Assembly: GCA_002351925.1 (NCBI GenBank)
Contig: DEHM01000020.1
Location: 2,763 to 55,475 of the forward strand
Direction of reading: 5' to 3'
DNA from: Bacteroidales bacterium UBA2800
Lineage (GTDB): Bacteria > Bacteroidota > Bacteroidia > Bacteroidales > Paludibacteraceae
DNA length: 52,713 bases
In this document: one piece after another, positions 41,417 through 50,071 of the stretch
Position numbering within the stretch: position 1 is the stretch's first letter
How the letters are laid out: each line of letters opens with the position of its first letter
Made by a program: the position numbers and the translations under genes
The notes under the pieces: model-generated
What the model was told of the DNA's origin: nothing
Database searches by the model: none
Seen by the model: only the letters and a program-made list of their open reading frames with translations

Positions 41417-42703
41417 ATGAAACGAAACCTCATCATACTACTGCTGACAGTGTTCGCGCTGGGCGAGATGGCTGCTAAGAGCGATCCGCCTACGACCGAC
41501 ACCACCTCTTGCGAGTGGCAGCGTTGGTACTACGACGCACCGGAGTTCTTCTGCGAGTGTACCTACAACTCCCATACCTTTGTCTTCCCGATGGATACCG
41601 TCCTGAGCGGCTCCACCTGGTTTACGGCTACAGTCAACGACCTGAAACAAGGACTGGCTGCCTACTGGTTCTCTTCCGATCCGGTTACGATGGAGGTATA
41701 TCCGCTGTGCGTGAGTCAAACCCCTGTTATCACGGTGACTATCGGCGGCAACCGTATGTATGAAATGGACATGACGGAGATCAACCAGAAGCTGGACGAG
41801 ATGGCAAATATGTCCTATCTGCAGGCATTGACGCCGCATATACATGTCTATACAGCCGGTACGGGGCGCGTCTTTTGCTATCCCTACGATCAGGGGCCGC
41901 ACTCTACGTGCCAGGATGCGCTGGAGATGCGACCGGGCATGACCTTTGTGTGCAATCATGAGGAGAACGTCTATCGGCTCGACTGGAGGCAGATTTCTAC
42001 GCGCGGACGGGCGATTCTGCGCTGGCTGCACAGACCTAAAGGATCCAAGCAAACTTGTCAACCGGCAGAGGTGTGGATCACTCGCGACAGCTGCAACGGC
42101 GCAGAGGTGGCTCGCACTACGCTGACCGACTCGCTGCATGTCTATCGACTGGACTCCGCAATGCTGGTAGATGCCCGTCAGGCGCAAACCAACCTCTGGG
42201 TGCACGTGCAACATGCGGCAGGTTTCACCGGACGTCTGACCTACTACAACAATCCGCTGGTGCTCGACTCGCTCGAGGCTATCAATCAGTCGATCTGTCA
42301 GGGGAAGACGCTGACGGTCAACATGCGCGACTATAAGGCGGACACCACCTTCGTAGATACCGTCTGGATCGGTCGCGATACGCTTTCTACCCAAGCGGTA
42401 ACCTTGCGTTTTACCCAGCCGTCAGAAATAAAGGACACCGTCTATGCTACGAGTCGTCAGCTCTCAAGCGGCTATCTCCATACGCCGACAGGCTATGTGC
42501 TCTATGAGTACGGCGATACAATAATCGATATCGTGAAAGAAAAAACATGCACCAAACGCTACCATGTATGGGTGATGCAGCCTACAGCCAATGAGCAAAT
42601 AGAAGATGGTGCTGCGGCGCGCAAACAACTGCTGAACGGACAACTGCTCATCATCGTGGATGACAAGAGATATAACTTACTTGGGCAACAAGTAAAACAC
42701 TAA
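41417..42703 (+). CDS. Secreted protein with shared C-terminal tail (428 aa)
   Basis: A signal peptide (MKRNLIILLLTVFALGEMAA) is followed by beta-rich domains. One, CQDALEMRPGMTFVCNHEEN then VYRLDWRQI, has the Cys...WY/YRL pattern seen in the 612-aa and 1736-aa proteins. The C-terminal tail is QLLNGQLLIIVDDKRY plus xxxG. It is co-transcribed with the 451-aa gene (2-nt gap). No enzyme motif was found. Several cysteines (residues 35, 49, 51 and later) suggest disulfides in the exported form. Confidence 0.68.
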   Translation: MKRNLIILLLTVFALGEMAAKSDPPTTDTTSCEWQRWYYDAPEFFCECTYNSHTFVFPMDTVLSGSTWFTATVNDLKQGLAAYWFSSDPVTMEVYPLCVSQTPVITVTIGGNRMYEMDMTEINQKLDEMANMSYLQALTPHIHVYTAGTGRVFCYPYDQGPHSTCQDALEMRPGMTFVCNHEENVYRLDWRQISTRGRAILRWLHRPKGSKQTCQPAEVWITRDSCNGAEVARTTLTDSLHVYRLDSAMLVDARQAQTNLWVHVQHAAGFTGRLTYYNNPLVLDSLEAINQSICQGKTLTVNMRDYKADTTFVDTVWIGRDTLSTQAVTLRFTQPSEIKDTVYATSRQLSSGYLHTPTGYVLYEYGDTIIDIVKEKTCTKRYHVWVMQPTANEQIEDGAAARKQLLNGQLLIIVDDKRYNLLGQQVKH

Positions 42704-42725
42704 ATATCAACAAAATCAATTAATT

Positions 42726-42755
42726 AACCCAATTTATTAACAAACAACCCAATTT
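42726..42755 (+). repeat. Direct repeat AACCCAATTT before the 1736-aa gene
   Basis: Two exact copies at 42726-42735 and 42746-42755, 20 bp apart; the second ends one base before the start codon. Meaning unknown. Confidence 0.5.
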
Positions 42756-42756
42756 C

Positions 42757-45700
42757 ATGAAAAAGATTTTCTTACTAACCATGGCGTCGTTGATGACCGT
42801 CTTTGCGATGGCTGTCGGACGTAACGATGGTAGTACCAAGGCAAATGCCAAGGAATTTGATTGGGATAAAGGAGTCACGATACCGCAAGACTCGATCAAC
42901 ATGTGGCTATGGTATCGCGTACCCCTTACTCCTCTCTATGAGGAGGAGAATCCCTCTTTGACGCTCTATCTGACCAACCCGAGTAATGCAGTTGGAACAT
43001 CGGTAGATGTTAACATGAAGGCCGATGTGGCAGGTCAATCGGAGTCGAAAGACTACACGATTGCTGCTCGTCAGTACAAGACCTACACGGCTAATGCAAA
43101 AATGCTTGTGACTTTGCGTCAGACCGAGATCTATGTGCAGCTGAAGGCCACCGGCGTACTGAAGTTCAGTGCTAAGGTGTATGAGTCTGCCGATCTCGAT
43201 GAGACCTGTAAGGATGCACGCACGCTTGCTTGGGAAACCGAGACTACGCAGAACCCGAGCTATTCCGCTTGGTGGAAAGTGAGCCTCAAGCCCATTAAGA
43301 ACGTGGAAGGTTTCGACGCTCAGGTAACGCTGACCAACACCGGCTCGAAGACGGTGAACCTCAAGATCGGTCAGTCGCTCGACTGCCCGTCGTCCGGTGT
43401 GACCAAACGTGAGTACACGCTGGCTTCCGGCGAGTCGATCGTCAAGAAGATTCCGCGTGACATGATCACCAGCGTGCAGCCTGATGAGCTCTACTTCGGT
43501 GTCGAGAACGTAGAATCGAAAGTGTCGATCAAGGTAGAGAAAGTGGCTCAGCCGCCCGTACCGGTTATCCCCGCAGCAACTTTGATGCCCGGTGTTAACC
43601 TGCTCGTGACAGACACGATTGAGCCGATGCCTGTGGGCCAGACGCTCTACAAGATCAGCGTAGCCGACATGGATTCGCTGGCTAAGTATGAGCCGGAGTT
43701 CACCTATCGCAACGCAGGCTCTACTCCTGCACATGTGAAGATCCAGATGGCATTCAGCCGTCCGGCTTTCAGTACCAGTGATACGGAGTATGATCTGGCC
43801 GCTGGCGACGAAGAGATCGTGGTTTACAAGAAGAACATGTTGGAAGGTATGGAGGGAGTTGACTCGATCTACCTGCTCACTACCGTAACCGGCGATGTGA
43901 ACTTCTACGGCCGCTTCAAACACGTACGTGAGGGTAAGGCTTGTAAGACCAACATCCCATTCAACTGGGAGGGTGGCCATACGCAAGAGGCTCGTACCAC
44001 CCAGTGGTATGCAGTGGATGTAACGAAGGCACGCGACAATCACCAGGATATCATCGTTTCGCTGCTCAACCTCAATGAGGTAGGCGGAGCTACTGCTTCG
44101 GTCAAGGCGTCGATGGCATTCTCCTGCCCGTATATCGACGTTCAGGAACTCACCCGCTCGGTGAAGGCCGATGGCAAGGTGGTAACACGCCGTCTCGCAT
44201 ACTCTACCTATGGTATGTTGTCCGATGTTATCTACATCGGTCTGGAGACCAACCAGCCCCTCAAGTTCTGGGCTGACACGGTACCCACCAAGACCAAAGA
44301 GCCCGACGAGGCTTGTTTGACTGCTAAGTCGTTCGATTGGGAGCAAGGTGTGCTGCAGGAGGCTAACGATACCGTTTGGTATGTAATCGCTATGGACTCT
44401 GTTCGTACCATGGCGGCTAAGTTCCCGACGGTGTATGTACACAACCTGGGCGATGCCGAGGCTGCTATTACGGCTGAGTTGTCGCTGGAGTGCCCCGATT
44501 CGATTGCTAACCAGAAACGCTCGATTAAGATTGCAGCAAATGGTACGTTCAGCAAGCAGTTGTCGCGCAACTTGTTTGAGAACATATCGCAGGATACTGT
44601 TTACCTGAGAGTTATCTCTACGCAGCAAGTGCATGTTCAGGTGCGTCTCACCGAAGAGGCTGAGGGTACCAGCTGTGCATCGGCTATCCCCTTCAACTGG
44701 GTATCCGGCAATTCGCAGGCTGCTAACGCCAACCTCTGGTATTATGTCGACCTGCGCGACGTGATGGAGAGAGGCAACGACCTCAAACTCCATATTCAGA
44801 ACAAAGATAACGAGACCTGCAAGGGCGTTCTTCAGTTGGCTTACTCATGCCCGGACGAAGGAGCTCCGAGTATTCAGGAATTCAAGTTGGCCGGCAAGGC
44901 AGAGAAGACCGTCAAGATCCAGAATAGTGCGCTCGAGACGCTGCAGGATAGTATCGTTTATATTAACCTGCGAGGCAATACCGCCCTCCGTTTCTGGGCT
45001 GACACGCTGAAGGTTAAACCCTACGATACCATCTCCGGAGAGGGCTTGACCCTCATCCCCTTGCAGTGGGATTCGCTCTATACCCAGTCGGTTGATACCG
45101 CTTGGTATATCATCCCGAAGTCCGAGATCGAGAAGGTTCGCAATATGGATGACAAGGTAACGCCGGTTGTACATGTTATCAACCTTGGCAACGCCGAGAC
45201 GACCATCAAGGGCGAGGCTGCCTTTGCATTCCCCATCGTTAAGTCGATGATGACCAAGAACCTCAAACTCAAGGCTAATCAGCACTACAAGGATACAGTG
45301 ATGGCCGGTACGTTCGAGCAGTTCATCAAGAAGGACTCGATTATCATCCGCGTTACTCGTCCGGTTGGCTCTGCTGACTTCCAGTTCAGCGCACAACTGG
45401 TGAAGGCATTCAACGGTAATGACCGTAAGACGGCTATTCCTATCCAGTTAGGTAAACTGTTTGAGCAAAGCGCTAATACAGCGATGTGGTATAAGGTTAA
45501 TACTGCTGACTGGAAGAAGAACCGCACATTGTACGACAAGTCGATGATCGTATTTACCAAGAACGTAGGTACCATCACGGCTGATATCAAGGTGGAGGCT
45601 TACGATGGATACGACTCTGATGTCAACCTGCTGGAGACCCAAGGAGATATCCGCTCCCCGAAGGGTGAGATTCGCCAGCGTACTTTCCCGGGACAGGTTA

Positions 45701-47967
45701 TCTATGGCTTGGGCGATGTGGAAATCTATTTCAGGGTTTCTACCACCGATACGCTGATTTTCTACACCGAGGTACAAGCCCAATATGCTGCGCAACCGTA
45801 TGATCCGGCACAGGCTGATGCGAAACTGCTGGTTCCGAATGTAGATTACGTGATTCCTGGCGACAATCAGGAGCATTGGTATCGCGTATGTCTTCCCTAT
45901 ATCCGTAATAACTATAAGTACACGCACGCAAGCACGCTCACGTACGAGCTGGACGGTAAGGCTACCATCGAGGCTACGGCTACGCTGGACGACAGTCTGG
46001 CTTATGCATTGCCCGTTCGCAAGCGTACCATCAACACGGCAGGCAAGCACTATAAAGGCGAGAAACCGCTGAGCGAACTGCTTGCAAAAGCAGTTAAGAA
46101 AGGCCTGCACCGTAGTCTGGATATCACTACCTTCGAAGAGTCGTATGTGGATAGCATGCTCCGTCGCTTCGTGACCAGTGATTCTATCAGTGGATACGTA
46201 CGTATTAAGACCGACAAGGATATCAAGGCCCGTATCAACTTGCCGCAGACCACCGGCGACGGTTGCTATAACGCAATGGCCTTCGATTGGGAGCATGGTA
46301 ACGTGAACCCGAAGGGAAAGACTACTTGGTTCGAAGTCAGCGCCGACTCGACGATGATTCCGGATACTTGCGACATCCGTCTGCACCTGGATAACTGGTC
46401 GGCCGGCGAAAGCAAGAGCACTGCTAATCTGCAGTTCACTTGTGAGGATATCCCGACGACTGTCAACAAGACTATTGCCGCTAACGGTAGTGAGTTCAAG
46501 GATATTGATCGTGACTATCTGGTTAAGATGGGATGGCCGAGCAAGTTCTACATAGAGTACACATCCGACTCGACGACCCACGTATGGATTGAGCTGATTA
46601 AGCATAAAGAGCGTGAAATCAAGCGTGATTCTACGACGCTGTTTGTCTGCTTGGGTGCGGACACACTGGGCCATACCATCACCGAGGATACGTGGTGGGA
46701 AGAAAAATTCACCGATAAGATAGATTCTGTTCATGCTCTTGTGTATGACTCCATCATGAAATACAAAGCCTTCGTACTGCGCGACCCGGATCAAACGCTG
46801 GTTGATGGCTGGGAGAACAAACTCACCATTGAGCGCAAAAAGGTGCTTGACGTAACAGCTGCTGACACTTGGATGAAAGCTCAGTTTGCAGCGGCAGAAG
46901 CAGCGAACGACACGCTCAAGAAGGTTACGGATATCACATGGAAGTACACCACTAATGGAACAGACTGGAACGATATCCCGTCGACGCCGCTGGCATCAGA
47001 GTGGATCAACGTGAAGTATATCGCTACAGTGCAGTGCGACGGTGAATGGGAAGAAATCCATAAGCACCAGCCGAAGGATACGACGAAGGAAGAGCTGACC
47101 TACTGCCGTGACTTCAGCTACGTATGGCACGACACCACGCTCTATGCTGCGACTACCGAACCGCTGCCAAGTTGGAGCATGAAGAAGACCAACATGGCCG
47201 ACAGTATTGCTTATCTGAGCCTGAAGCTGACGCAGTTGCCTGCACAGAAGGCTACAGTTACCGAGAAGAAGTGTAACTTCTACTACTGGGAGCTGAAAGA
47301 CACCACGATCTACAATAGCGGTGAATACACCGACACGCTCGAGTGCGCTGCATCGAATGGTGGTGATAGTATCGTGATACTGAATCTGACTATCAACAAT
47401 CCGCAGATCGATACCCTGCCGGCTGTAGCTAAGTACGGCAACCGACTGCTGATGATCGATCGTAACGCTATCAACCTGAAGTACAACTGGGATCTGGATA
47501 CGCTCAGCGACATGAACTACGTGAAGTGGTACAAGATGAAGGGAGCAACGCCGAAACCGGAGGACGATGAAGAGCAATTGGAAGGACGCGGTAAGTACTA
47601 TCTGACCAACCACAAGACGGGTGAGCCTCTGGTAGGTAAATTCTATGCACGCATAGAGCTTCCTGCTTCCGGCGACGACTGCGGTTTCATCGGTACGACG
47701 GTGGTTATCGACTGTCCGGCTCCGGCAGGTGCTCCGGCACTCATGCCGACGCTGGCTCGTCCGGGTCAGGATATTCAGGTACTGAACCTGGATCCGGAGA
47801 TGGAGACCATCATCCGCGTTTACTCTACCGAGGGTCTGCTGATGAACAACTACAGCATCACCGGTCAGGAGACGTTTACGTTCAAGGCAGCCTACGCTTA
47901 CGGCTACTACCTGGTAGAAGTACGCAACGACAGCCATAAGGTAACCTTACGTTATATTGTTAAATAA
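42757..47967 (+). CDS. Large repeat protein with T9SS type A sorting domain (1736 aa)
   Basis: After a signal peptide (MKKIFLLTMASLMTVFAMA) come about ten tandem beta-sandwich-like domains of about 120 residues. Each opens with a Cys/Ala segment and a WY motif: CKDARTLAWETE (about 151), CKTNIPFNWEGG (about 396), CLTAKSFDWEQG (about 518), CASAIPFNWVSG (about 641) and CYNAMAFDWEHG (about 1171), each followed by WYxV or a variant. Others lack the Cys. Near the end, CNFYYWELKDTTIYNSGEY resembles the repeat of the 451-aa protein. The last 70 residues (IIRVYSTEGLLMNNYSI, then YGYYLVEVRND and VTLRYIVK) match the classical T9SS C-terminal domain that is cleaved at the cell surface. So this is a probable T9SS cargo, perhaps a fibre or surface-layer-like protein. 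Long open frames on the opposite strand here are shadows. Confidence 0.82.
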   Translation: MKKIFLLTMASLMTVFAMAVGRNDGSTKANAKEFDWDKGVTIPQDSINMWLWYRVPLTPLYEEENPSLTLYLTNPSNAVGTSVDVNMKADVAGQSESKDYTIAARQYKTYTANAKMLVTLRQTEIYVQLKATGVLKFSAKVYESADLDETCKDARTLAWETETTQNPSYSAWWKVSLKPIKNVEGFDAQVTLTNTGSKTVNLKIGQSLDCPSSGVTKREYTLASGESIVKKIPRDMITSVQPDELYFGVENVESKVSIKVEKVAQPPVPVIPAATLMPGVNLLVTDTIEPMPVGQTLYKISVADMDSLAKYEPEFTYRNAGSTPAHVKIQMAFSRPAFSTSDTEYDLAAGDEEIVVYKKNMLEGMEGVDSIYLLTTVTGDVNFYGRFKHVREGKACKTNIPFNWEGGHTQEARTTQWYAVDVTKARDNHQDIIVSLLNLNEVGGATASVKASMAFSCPYIDVQELTRSVKADGKVVTRRLAYSTYGMLSDVIYIGLETNQPLKFWADTVPTKTKEPDEACLTAKSFDWEQGVLQEANDTVWYVIAMDSVRTMAAKFPTVYVHNLGDAEAAITAELSLECPDSIANQKRSIKIAANGTFSKQLSRNLFENISQDTVYLRVISTQQVHVQVRLTEEAEGTSCASAIPFNWVSGNSQAANANLWYYVDLRDVMERGNDLKLHIQNKDNETCKGVLQLAYSCPDEGAPSIQEFKLAGKAEKTVKIQNSALETLQDSIVYINLRGNTALRFWADTLKVKPYDTISGEGLTLIPLQWDSLYTQSVDTAWYIIPKSEIEKVRNMDDKVTPVVHVINLGNAETTIKGEAAFAFPIVKSMMTKNLKLKANQHYKDTVMAGTFEQFIKKDSIIIRVTRPVGSADFQFSAQLVKAFNGNDRKTAIPIQLGKLFEQSANTAMWYKVNTADWKKNRTLYDKSMIVFTKNVGTITADIKVEAYDGYDSDVNLLETQGDIRSPKGEIRQRTFPGQVIYGLGDVEIYFRVSTTDTLIFYTEVQAQYAAQPYDPAQADAKLLVPNVDYVIPGDNQEHWYRVCLPYIRNNYKYTHASTLTYELDGKATIEATATLDDSLAYALPVRKRTINTAGKHYKGEKPLSELLAKAVKKGLHRSLDITTFEESYVDSMLRRFVTSDSISGYVRIKTDKDIKARINLPQTTGDGCYNAMAFDWEHGNVNPKGKTTWFEVSADSTMIPDTCDIRLHLDNWSAGESKSTANLQFTCEDIPTTVNKTIAANGSEFKDIDRDYLVKMGWPSKFYIEYTSDSTTHVWIELIKHKEREIKRDSTTLFVCLGADTLGHTITEDTWWEEKFTDKIDSVHALVYDSIMKYKAFVLRDPDQTLVDGWENKLTIERKKVLDVTAADTWMKAQFAAAEAANDTLKKVTDITWKYTTNGTDWNDIPSTPLASEWINVKYIATVQCDGEWEEIHKHQPKDTTKEELTYCRDFSYVWHDTTLYAATTEPLPSWSMKKTNMADSIAYLSLKLTQLPAQKATVTEKKCNFYYWELKDTTIYNSGEYTDTLECAASNGGDSIVILNLTINNPQIDTLPAVAKYGNRLLMIDRNAINLKYNWDLDTLSDMNYVKWYKMKGATPKPEDDEEQLEGRGKYYLTNHKTGEPLVGKFYARIELPASGDDCGFIGTTVVIDCPAPAGAPALMPTLARPGQDIQVLNLDPEMETIIRVYSTEGLLMNNYSITGQETFTFKAAYAYGYYLVEVRNDSHKVTLRYIVK

Positions 47968-47971
47968 GAAT

Positions 47972-47977
47972 AGGAGG
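47972..47977 (+). promoter_or_regulatory. Strong Shine-Dalgarno site AGGAGG
   Basis: A full AGGAGG stands seven bases before the ATG at 47985. The other starts examined here lack such a site, as expected for Bacteroidota, so this gene may be translated at an unusually high or differently controlled level. Confidence 0.75.
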
Positions 47978-47984
47978 TAGCACA

Positions 47985-49394
47985 ATGAAAACTATAAAAT
48001 CAATTTTGATTGCAGCCACCCTGATTAGTGCATCCGCATTGTCGACCCTGTCGGCACAAGAGGCACAACCTGCTCAGCAACATGAGTTTAAGGTGGCAAT
48101 TGGCGACTCCGTGATGATCAAACGCGAGTGCCAAAAGTACTGCACAGGCGAGACTCCTTCCACCTGGGTATGGGATAAAGTGCACACCGTACGTCAGTTA
48201 GGAACCAAGCGTTTCGCAGACGGTGTCCTCCTGATGAATATCTATTCGTGGATGTGCGAAGAGTGCTTGATTCCTGTCAACGGCCATGCCGAGGAAGCTG
48301 CCGCTCAGGCTGCTGAAGAGCAGAAAGAAGAGCGCGAAGCATTCGAGCAGGCTATCGAAGAGAAGAAAGCTGCCGAAGAAGCTGCTGCAGCCGCTGCTGC
48401 CGCAAAGGCTGCCGAGGAAGAAGCAGAGCGTCTGGCTGCAGAGCAAGCTGCTGAAGAAGAGGCCGCTGCCGCTGCTGCTGCACAGGCCGCCGAAGAGGCT
48501 GCTGCCGCTGAGAAGGCTAAGGAAGACTCTATCAAGTCTGAGCAGAAGTTCAAGCACGACTACGACCGCTTCACGATTGGTGCACGCGGTGGTGCAGCTT
48601 CGCTGCTCCATAGCGTTATCAACGGCGTGGACGGTAAGTGGAAGTGCGGTTTCGATGTCACACTCGACCTGCAATATGCTCACTACTGGTCGAACGACAA
48701 ACGCCCGTTGGATCTGGGTATCATCGTAGGTCTGGGCGTTGGTTATTCGCGTAGTGCGCTGTCCTCGTCGGTGGACGACACACCCGCTCCGATAGCTGCT
48801 GACGGTGGTGGTAATATTCACTACCATATCACGGCGGATGAGGTAAAAGAGAACGACGGCCAAATCCAACTGGAAGTGCCCGTACTCTTCTCCTTGATCC
48901 ACGACAACGGTCTGTTCTTCAACGTGGGTCCGAAACTGATGGTTCCGGTATACACGATGTACGATCAGAAAGTGTCGGCTCCGTCGGTATATGCATACTT
49001 CGACAAGGAAGGTGTGCCTGTTACTGATGCGGCTCTGACCGGTTTGATAGACCCGAAAACCAGCGGTAAGGACAATGGTAACCAATTTAAGATCAACATC
49101 ATGTTGACTGCTGAGATTGGTTACGAGTGGACGCTGAAGAGTGGAAACTCGTTCGGTCTGGGTGCTTATGCTGACTACAGCGTATACAACACCTATAAGA
49201 ACGACGGTGTCAAGACTTCGCTGCTCGACATCATTTCCGGCCCGACCAACACCGACAACGCCGTAGTCAACACCCTGCCGGCTACGAGCACGTATGCGAA
49301 TAAGTTGGGTTACTTCGATGTAGGTATCAAGTTGGCTTACCACTTCAACTTCCCCAAGAAGCACTACAAGTCGTACAAAGCCAGCAAGCTCTAA
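47985..49394 (+). CDS. Outer-membrane beta-barrel protein with Ala/Glu-rich stalk (469 aa)
   Basis: A signal peptide (to about residue 24, LSAQ) is followed by a small SH3-like domain (about 34-97; IGDSVMIKRECQKYCTG, then SWMCEECLIPV) with four cysteines. A coiled-coil segment of Ala, Glu and Lys (about 101-187, TolA-like) comes next, and then a region with barrel character from about 195 to the end (FTIGARGGAASLL, LGIIVGLGVGYSR, GYEWTLKSGNSFGLGAYADY, FDVGIKLAYHFNF). The final Phe-rich strand fits an OmpA- or PorT-like barrel. The helical stalk could span the periplasm or reach peptidoglycan. It follows the 1736-aa cargo gene by 17 bases, so it may anchor or help to secrete that protein. No OmpA peptidoglycan-binding motif was seen. 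Confidence 0.72.
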   Translation: MKTIKSILIAATLISASALSTLSAQEAQPAQQHEFKVAIGDSVMIKRECQKYCTGETPSTWVWDKVHTVRQLGTKRFADGVLLMNIYSWMCEECLIPVNGHAEEAAAQAAEEQKEEREAFEQAIEEKKAAEEAAAAAAAAKAAEEEAERLAAEQAAEEEAAAAAAAQAAEEAAAAEKAKEDSIKSEQKFKHDYDRFTIGARGGAASLLHSVINGVDGKWKCGFDVTLDLQYAHYWSNDKRPLDLGIIVGLGVGYSRSALSSSVDDTPAPIAADGGGNIHYHITADEVKENDGQIQLEVPVLFSLIHDNGLFFNVGPKLMVPVYTMYDQKVSAPSVYAYFDKEGVPVTDAALTGLIDPKTSGKDNGNQFKINIMLTAEIGYEWTLKSGNSFGLGAYADYSVYNTYKNDGVKTSLLDIISGPTNTDNAVVNTLPATSTYANKLGYFDVGIKLAYHFNFPKKHYKSYKASKL

Positions 49395-49399
49395 TCGAA

Positions 49400-50071
49400 A
49401 TGACGATACTATGTATCGAAACTAGTACATCTGTTTGTTCGGCCGCCATCTGCAAGGATGGCGTGCCGGTCAAGCAGTGTATCAACCTGGAAGGTAGCAA
49501 CCATGCGCGGTTGCTGCCTCTCTATATAGAGGAACTGCTCTCGTTTGCGCGGGAGCAAGGCCTCTCTATAGAGGCGGTGGCGCTGAGCGAAGGACCGGGC
49601 AGCTATACCGGCCTCCGTATAGGCGCCAGCACCGCTAAGGGGCTGTGCTACGGACTCAACCTCCCGCTCATTCCCGTGCCTACGCTGGAAGTGCTTTGCG
49701 AAGCAACAAAGGAGCAATCAGCAATCAGCAATCAGCAATCAGCAATCCTCGTTCCGATGATCGACGCTCGCCGAATGGAGGTTTATACGTTGGTCAATGG
49801 GGAGACAAAGGCGGTGGTCGTGGAGAACGAAGCGAGTCTCTATGCCGGCACCGAAGAGGTATATTACTTCGGCGACGGGGCAGAGAAGTGCGCAAAAGTG
49901 TTCACCAAGCCCAACTGGCACTATGTTCCCGGTATCGTTCCGGAAGCACAATACGTAGGCGCATTGGCTGAACAAAATACCCATTCCAAATCCGTTGATT
50001 TGGCCTATTACGAACCTTACTATCTGAAAGAATTTATTGCGGCACAGAGTCATGTGAAGGGACTGAAATGA
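49400..50071 (+). CDS. tsaB: tRNA N6-threonylcarbamoyladenosine biosynthesis protein TsaB
   Basis: TsaB is the ASKHA-fold partner of TsaD in making t6A at position 37 of ANN-reading tRNAs. It shows the N-terminal ILCIETSTSVCSAAI phosphate-binding strand pair, the signature GPGSYTGLRIGASTAKG (70-86) and PMIDARRMEVY (118-128). Length (223 aa) is normal. Unusually, the loop before PMIDARR is coded by five AGCAATC heptamers (KEQSAISNQQSAI), where other TsaB proteins vary. It overlaps the porW-like gene by four bases. The gene is expected to be essential, so the array must stay in frame. Confidence 0.92.
   Translation: MTILCIETSTSVCSAAICKDGVPVKQCINLEGSNHARLLPLYIEELLSFAREQGLSIEAVALSEGPGSYTGLRIGASTAKGLCYGLNLPLIPVPTLEVLCEATKEQSAISNQQSAILVPMIDARRMEVYTLVNGETKAVVVENEASLYAGTEEVYYFGDGAEKCAKVFTKPNWHYVPGIVPEAQYVGALAEQNTHSKSVDLAYYEPYYLKEFIAAQSHVKGLK
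49713..49747 (+). repeat. Perfect heptamer array in tsaB (5 x AGCAATC)
   Basis: Five identical units without interruption, 35 bp, read in frame in a loop. Confidence 0.95.

Noticed and set aside
42907..44793. 628-aa open frame on the minus strand (and 45448-46794, 48198-49364)
   Set aside because: They lie opposite strongly supported secreted-protein genes, show no recognisable domain, and arise from the codon bias of the + strand.
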